Under the pieces are notes generated by a model, which ran no database searches, was not told the DNA's origin, and saw only the letters and a list, made by a program, of their open reading frames with translations. From DATBGS01 sp036557885 (GTDB lineage Bacteria > Chloroflexota > Ktedonobacteria > Ktedonobacterales > DATBGS01), in assembly GCA_036557885.1 (NCBI GenBank), contig DATBGS010000050.1:1-64000 (forward strand): a DNA stretch of 64,000 nt, read 5' to 3'. The translations under genes and the position numbers were made by a program. Positions within the stretch are counted from its first letter, which is position 1. The number at the start of each line of letters is the position of its first letter. This document shows, piece after piece, positions 61,742 through 64,000 of this stretch.

Positions 61742-62527
61742 ATGCAACAAATCTGTAGTAATTGCCGCTACCCCCTTCAGCCCGGCACTGCCGTCTGCAC
61801 CAACTGCGGCACGCCCGTCAGCGCTTCCGGGGGCGGCTCATACGACCCCACCATCCGGGCCGGTTCGCCCCCAGGCGCCGGATACGGCCAATCACCTTAC
61901 GGCGCGCCTACCCCCTCTGATCCCTACAGCGGCCAATATAGCGCTCCACAGGGAAGCCCGTATGGCGCATCACAGCCCAACCCCTATGGTGCACCACAGC
62001 CCAACCCCTATGGTGCACCACAGCCCGGCCCCTATGGAACGCCGCAAGCCAACCAGTTTGGCGGCCCTGGAGCGCCCGTTTTTACGCCCGTTGCCCCCAA
62101 ACGCAGCCGCCGGGGTATCCTGTTCGTTGCCATCGGAATCATCGTCGCCTGTATTGTTGTCGTCGTCGCCTTCAGCGCCTTTAGCAAATTCAAGCAGGTC
62201 ATCACCACCGGCTCACACATCACCAAAATCCAGGTTGGCACCGGACAAGACCCCAACACCTTTGAGGTAACAGGCGTCAAAGACACGTTCGACAATGACT
62301 CCACCGTCTACGTCAGCTTCACCGTCGTCACCCAGGACGCCAACGCCCAGATCGTCCTGAAGCTCTACGCTGGCAGTGACCTGCAAGATTCCACTGACTC
62401 GGTGACTCCCGATGTTGGCACCAGCGTCTATGGCAACAGCGCGGTGGTCCATAAGACGGGCGAGCACACGTTTGAGGTGGACTACAACGGAACCAAAGAG
62501 GCCACCATCACCTTTAACGTCACCTAA
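61742..62527 (+). CDS. Zinc-ribbon anchored protein, tandem family copy 1
   Basis: A 261-residue protein: zinc ribbon MQQICSNCRYPLQPGTAVCT (two CxxC pairs), then a Gly/Pro/Tyr-rich stretch with NPYGAPQP-type repeats (residues about 35-105), one helix (GILFVAIGIIVACIVVVVAF) and an outside domain of about 110 residues starting THITKIQVGTGQDPNTFEVT. The next gene repeats the same plan. Function unknown; the domain may bind a ligand. AGGAGG lies about 14 bp upstream. Confidence 0.82.
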   Translation: MQQICSNCRYPLQPGTAVCTNCGTPVSASGGGSYDPTIRAGSPPGAGYGQSPYGAPTPSDPYSGQYSAPQGSPYGASQPNPYGAPQPNPYGAPQPGPYGTPQANQFGGPGAPVFTPVAPKRSRRGILFVAIGIIVACIVVVVAFSAFSKFKQVITTGSHITKIQVGTGQDPNTFEVTGVKDTFDNDSTVYVSFTVVTQDANAQIVLKLYAGSDLQDSTDSVTPDVGTSVYGNSAVVHKTGEHTFEVDYNGTKEATITFNVT

Positions 62528-62542
62528 TCTCTGACAACCAAA

Positions 62543-62574
62543 GCGCCTGGGGCTGTTACTCTCGCCCCAGGCGC
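62543..62574 (+). terminator. Hairpin after copy 1
   Basis: GCGCCTGGGGC (62543-62553) pairs perfectly with GCCCCAGGCGC (62564-62574). No strong T run. Confidence 0.6.
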
Positions 62575-62675
62575 GCCATGCACCAGCCACTGACCAGAAC
62601 GCTCTTGTGTGGGAGGTGGTGGTCATAGTAAGATGGGTAGACAGAGCATCTCCCCACACAAAGGAGCAATCATCC

Positions 62676-63536
62676 ATGCAACAAACCTGTCCCAACTGCC
62701 GGTACCCCCTCCAGCCTGGCAATGCCGTCTGCACCAACTGCGGCACGCCCGTCAGCGCTTCCGGGGGCGGCTCATACGACCCCACCATGCGGGCGGGCGC
62801 TCCGCCCAATTCCGGCTACGGCCAGCCCGCCTACGGCGCGCCTACCGCGTCCGATCCCTACAGCGCCCAATACAGCGGGCCACCAGGCGGCGGCTTTGGC
62901 GCCCCGCCTTCCGGCCCCTATGGTGCCCCGCCAGGCGGCGGCTTTGGCGCGCCACCTCCCCAACCAGGATACGGCGCCCAGCCCCCCTACGGCACGCCAG
63001 TCGGCTACCCCAACCAGTTCCCGCAGCAACCAAAAAAGAGCCACAAAGGGTTGTTCATCGGGTTGGGTGTCGTTGGCGGCATTGTCGTGATAGCCATCAT
63101 TGGCTGTATCGTCGTGTCAAATTTATTGCTCAACGCCGGCAAGAAAGTCGTCAATGCGGCGCAAACCGCAATAGCCACGATCACGGTGGTGACCGGGACA
63201 GACGGCGGTGTCACCACTGGCACGCATATCACCACGCTGCAAGTTGGCACCGGCTTTGACCAAAACACAGGGGATGTTATTGGCGAGAAAAGCAGCTTTG
63301 CATCCGGTGAAAACGCCTGGGTCGTCTACACAGTGAACACCCAGGACGCCAACGCCACCGTCCAACTAAAGCTGTATAACGATGGCACCCTCTCAGGCTC
63401 TACCGATCCCGAAAGCGTAGACACCGGGCAGAACAAGTATGGAAACGAGATAACCAACCTCCAGAGCGGAGCACACAGAGTCGAACTTTATTACAACGGA
63501 ACACTGGAAGCCCAGATCACCTTTAATGTCACCTAG
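62676..63536 (+). CDS. Zinc-ribbon anchored protein, tandem family copy 2
   Basis: About 286 residues from ATG 62676 (AAGGAG at about 10 bp). It shares the zinc ribbon MQQTCPNCRYPLQPGNAVCT with copy 1, has a Gly/Pro-rich stretch (PPGGGFGAPP repeats), a helix (FIGLGVVGGIVVIAIIGCIV) and an outside domain THITTLQVGTGFDQNTGDVI homologous to copy 1, ending TFNVT in both. Tandem duplication is evident. Confidence 0.82.
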   Translation: MQQTCPNCRYPLQPGNAVCTNCGTPVSASGGGSYDPTMRAGAPPNSGYGQPAYGAPTASDPYSAQYSGPPGGGFGAPPSGPYGAPPGGGFGAPPPQPGYGAQPPYGTPVGYPNQFPQQPKKSHKGLFIGLGVVGGIVVIAIIGCIVVSNLLLNAGKKVVNAAQTAIATITVVTGTDGGVTTGTHITTLQVGTGFDQNTGDVIGEKSSFASGENAWVVYTVNTQDANATVQLKLYNDGTLSGSTDPESVDTGQNKYGNEITNLQSGAHRVELYYNGTLEAQITFNVT

Positions 63537-63615
63537 TCGCTAACAGCCAACAATCACCACCCGCCAGCCAGGGCGTGCTGTCCGTACATCACATGACAGC
63601 CCCCGGCGGGAGCAC

Positions 63616-63655
63616 CTGAAGCGGCAGTGCTTCTTCGAAAGTGCTGCCGCTTCAG
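63616..63655 (+). terminator. Hairpin after copy 2
   Basis: CTGAAGCGGCAG (63616-63627) pairs with CTGCCGCTTCAG (63644-63655). Confidence 0.6.
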
Positions 63656-63698
63656 CCCTTGTTCTGGCGGGAGCAGGCGGCGGAAGGAAGAAACAGAC

Positions 63699-64000
63699 GT
63701 GCCTGCATCGCGCTTCTCACTCGTGCATCTCCTCATCGCCCTCAGCATCTTGCTGGCCCTCGTGCTGGGCGGCCTCCTCCTCTACCTGCGCCTGACCGCC
63801 CCATCAGGCGGCCCCGCCAGCGTCGTCAGCAGCAAACACATCGCCACCGCGCAAACCGCCTCTGGCGTGGATCAACAGGGCGCCCCCACCAACGCCGACG
63901 ACTCCTTTGCCGTTGGGCAAACCGTCTATATCGCCTATCTCGTCAACGACGCCGGACCAGGCAGCGTGCGCATCAAGCTCTATAACAATGGCAGCCTGAT
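63699..64000 (+). CDS. Anchored protein, family copy 3 (partial, lacks zinc ribbon)
   Basis: A GTG at 63699 (GGAAGGAAG upstream) opens a frame to the window end. It begins VPASRFSLVHLLIALSILLA, a membrane helix, and then KHIATAQTASGVDQQGAPTN, TVYIAYLV and SVRIKLYNNGSL, clearly the same outside domain as copies 1 and 2. The N-terminal zinc ribbon is absent. The C-terminus lies outside the window. Confidence 0.7.
   Translation, partial: MPASRFSLVHLLIALSILLALVLGGLLLYLRLTAPSGGPASVVSSKHIATAQTASGVDQQGAPTNADDSFAVGQTVYIAYLVNDAGPGSVRIKLYNNGSL

Overview
The window is a gene-dense, GC-rich chromosomal segment with one tRNA-Pro and no rRNA, phage module or CRISPR array. The most likely source is Chloroflexota, probably class Ktedonobacteria. 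This is inferred from the style of the proteins: Thr-Pro rich secreted proteins with concanavalin-like domains, a Ser/Thr kinase fused to a beta-propeller, zinc-ribbon membrane proteins, a DUF2089 regulator, and many free-standing regulators. It was not checked by a search. Promoters that can be read have ordinary sigma-70 form (TTGACA/TTGACT, 17-18 bp, TATAAT/TATACT). || Layout. 1-9.1 kb: a surface-polysaccharide locus, mostly on the minus strand, with a methyltransferase, two GT4 and two GT2 glycosyltransferases and a Wzx-like flippase, and a divergent GT9. 9.3-12.6 kb: a large secreted multidomain protein. 12.8-17.1 kb: a plus-strand operon (methyltransferase, GT4, NAD-dependent epimerase, GT4). 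17.3-22.9 kb: a zinc-ribbon/TPR membrane protein, a second large secreted protein and the polyprenyl-phosphate sugar transferase that would start repeat-unit synthesis. 23-26.7 kb: a degenerate-GGDEF/MshEN protein, an OmpR-type regulator and an AAA ATPase. 26.8-28.4 kb: a TnpB unit preceded by an unlisted 56-aa ribbon-helix-helix protein. 28.5-31.5 kb: a membrane protein and a DUF2089/DUF4097-type pair. 31.6-36.4 kb: Dabb protein, GNAT, Lrp/AsnC, DinB, DMT exporter and an FAD oxidoreductase. 36.5-41.5 kb: a membrane protein, a hybrid-looking histidine kinase, a receiver protein and a MurG-like glycosyltransferase. 41.8-48 kb: a His-rich membrane protein, a TIR-TPR protein, a membrane protein, GalE, a second DinB protein and a Pro-rich membrane protein. 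48.5-60.6 kb: housekeeping and miscellaneous genes (two HAD phosphatases, NIF3-like, alpha/beta hydrolase, Ser/Thr kinase, GpmI, LLM oxidoreductase, MarR, tRNA-Pro, FolP). 60.8-64 kb: a secreted mucin-like protein and a tandem family of zinc-ribbon/anchored proteins cut by the window end. || Working together: genes at 0.5-22.9 kb plus GalE and the FAD oxidoreductase can supply, assemble, flip and modify a surface glycan, and the Thr/Pro-rich secreted proteins are plausible surface partners. || Non-coding highlights: a family of MITE-like elements with GCTGGCGRYTAAA-type ends (3564, 49748, 56699), one carrying a nested 190-bp element with perfect 14-bp inverted ends and supplying the C-terminus of a glycosyltransferase; related GC-rich hairpin modules elsewhere, one apparently in frame inside a glycosyltransferase; and very long perfect hairpins between genes. 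All calls are from reading the sequence; no database search was run.
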